A stretch of DNA of 64,000 bases from Trichodelitschia bisporula (lineage: Eukaryota; Ascomycota; Dothideomycetes; Phaeotrichales; Phaeotrichaceae): positions 507,933 to 571,932 of the forward strand of contig ML996692.1 of the NCBI GenBank assembly GCA_010356995.1. The letters run 5' to 3'. Under the pieces are notes generated by a model. It had not been told where the DNA came from. It saw nothing but the letters and a program-made list of their open reading frames with translations, and made no database searches. Both the position numbers and the translations under genes were made by a program. Each line of letters starts with the position of its first letter. Position 1 is the first letter of the stretch. This document shows, piece after piece, positions 62,401-64,000 of the stretch.

Positions 62401-64000
62401 CACGCACAGCGGTCGGGCAGCTCTACGCCTCCTCTGGTCTCCTGGAAAGTTGCTGATCAGGACATTGTGCGACTTCTCGTGCCAGAGTACATGGCCAGGC
62501 GGGCCTGGAATGGCAGAGAATATGTACGTGTCACTTGTGACTTGCGAGCGGTAAAAGGTGGCGGGGCTTATTGGCCCGGTGGCCTGAGAAATCGTCGAAT
62601 GCTTTGCGGTTTCGCCGTCGTTGTCTAGCCGCTCCAGCAAAGTGGAGCGCCGCCGCTAAGATACGGTAGGTGGGTGCTTGGCGGCGGGAAGCTTCTCATG
62701 GTGAGGCGAGGAAGATTGGGATTGATGAAGTCGGGTAGGTCAGAAAAATAGTCCTCAATTGGGGGTGGGGGGGAGTCTGGACGTAAGCAAGGTGGAACGA
62801 TTGAGCATTGTGGTTATATCCTCCGAAAGGGGGTTAGGAGCTGCGAGCGGATCGCTCACGAGCTTGATGATGATGTTGATATCTTTGGTGCGGAAGAAGG
62901 GCCGAGGAAAGAGCGAGACTTCGCGCATTCGAATATGCAGCTATGATCTGGATAAGGAAGACGTTCCCATTTTCCGCTGGAAGGGATAAAGACCATCTCA
63001 TGTAAAGATGCCCTGAAATCGGGAATGTCGCGGTTTTTGGAGACTATTGACCGTCAAGAGCGCAGCTTGAGCTTAAGGACCGGGTGGTGCGCAATTTCAT
63101 GACTTTACCCCGGGTATGGAAGCGCAGAGTGGACAATGAGGCCCGACCGGGAGCCCCCCGCGCGGCAAGGTGGTAGCTCCTTTCGCAAAGTCACCAAAAT
63201 ATCCATTTATCTTCATGCTCTCGGCGGCGCATAGGCGCTTCGTTCACGTACACTGGCAAGGAAGGCGCCTGGAGGTGACTGGGATGTGTAATCGAGCGTC
63301 GCCAGATGGATGAGATCCTCGAGATTGGGAGACAATTCGCGCCTTTCTAACTATCCGCTCCTTTGACACCGGACTCGACAAGTTGGAGAGGAAGCGACGG
63401 GCGGCGGGGAGCCTAGAGGTAGAGACAGCAGGTTCGACGGGGCGGAGATAGAGTGGCGTCGAAGATGTGCTAACAGTCGACTTGCTAACAAGTCGCTTTT
63501 CCGTACGGCCACAGTGTTCTGCTAATTCCCCTCTTTTTAATAGCCACTTGGTGTATTGAAGCCGTGATCCGTCCTCGCCGAGTCCAAAATCTTCGAGCAC
63601 GGCTCCTCTGACTGCTCTCCACTATTCCCTGAATCCTGTCTCCAAGTGCGGAAAGAGGAGCAGAGGATAGCCGCCAGCCGCCATTCGCAGCGGGATCTTT
63701 CTGTCGGCAGAGGCGGGAAGCGACTAAACGAGGTTGCTGGACCGCTACAATGAGGTCCGGAACATGAGATGTTGCTCCTGGGCGCTAGGAGCGGAGTCCA
63801 TGGGATGGTACTGGTTAGGGACCTGCTTGCACTTAACCTCGCATTCAGTAAAAGCACTCGTCTCGTGCTGTTGGCGTGCTTTACGGCCTGGTAACATCCA
63901 CGACCCCGCATATGCCCATTCGTCCATCTGCCTTTGGCATCGAAGCAAAAAAATCCGCAACAAGGTAGTTTAGCAGCCAAGCTTCAATAGAAAAGCAGCA
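53406..64000. other. 10.6 kb with no supported gene
   Basis: Frames up to 228 codons occur (54688-55374 minus is the longest), but they start at non-ATG codons or have Cys/Arg/Ser/Pro-rich compositions typical of chance frames, and no domain or consistent splice structure could be built. Base composition looks close to balanced, so the strongly AT-rich signature of repeat-induced point mutation is not obvious. I found no tRNA, 5S rRNA, telomere repeat or recognisable transposase. A GC hairpin at 61919-61944 is the only clear structure. Confidence 0.45.
61919..61944. repeat. GC-rich inverted repeat (8-bp stem, 10-nt loop)
   Basis: CCCCCAGC at 61919-61926 pairs perfectly with GCTGGGGG at 61937-61944. 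No gene is supported nearby, so no role is assigned. Confidence 0.7.

Noticed and set aside
53406-64000. CRISPR arrays, telomere repeats, 5S rRNA or transposase genes
   Set aside because: I looked for regularly spaced repeats, TTAGGG runs, the 5S core and DDE-type motifs and saw none.

Overview
This window is nuclear DNA of a filamentous ascomycete (Pezizomycotina). Genes carry short spliceosomal introns of about 45-60 nt with GTAAGT/GTGAGT-like donors and CTAAC-type branch sites. The gene set is typical of that group: a DHN-melanin scytalone dehydratase, a TEA/ATTS-domain regulator, a Nup2-type nucleoporin, Ada3/Ngg1 of SAGA and BCS1-like ATPases. A melanised class such as Dothideomycetes is plausible, but I cannot fix it from sequence alone. 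Coding models were built by hand by joining exons at splice sites; where I summed exon lengths they are multiples of three and domains run continuously across the joins.

Left part (1-14.1 kb): a zinc-ribbon small protein (-), dynein light chain LC8 (-), the rRNA-processing factor Mrd1 (+), a TEA-domain transcription factor (+), a multi-dsRBD RNA-binding protein (-), a doubtful small ORF (-) and a Nam8/Csx1-type three-RRM protein (-). Three RNA-binding proteins lie within 11 kb.

Middle (14.1-35 kb): a 4-kb stretch without a supported gene, scytalone dehydratase (-), a medium-chain NADP-dependent reductase (-), a Maf-type nucleotide pyrophosphatase (+), an unrecognised protein of about 670 residues (-), an intron-bearing tRNA-Ser(CGA) (-) with a Pol III terminator, a decayed reading frame of unknown origin, ATP synthase subunit g (+), a CTNNBL1-like armadillo protein (-) and a TPR/F-box/LRR protein (+).

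Right part (35-53.4 kb): nucleoporin Nup2 (+), a BCS1-like AAA ATPase (+), a PA-TM-RING ubiquitin ligase (-), Ada3/Ngg1 (+), a cytochrome P450 (-), Pet117 (-) and V-ATPase subunit G (+). From 53.4 kb to the end (10.6 kb) I find no supportable gene.

The genes are mostly independent housekeeping loci. I see no operon-like or secondary-metabolite cluster: the scytalone dehydratase and the P450 stand alone, without a polyketide synthase or other biosynthetic neighbours. I did not find a clearly novel system. The most unusual features are the exon design of the V-ATPase G gene (a coding exon holding only ATG, plus a 9-nt microexon), frame-preserving introns hidden inside open frames, the unrecognised 670-residue protein, and the gene-free right end.
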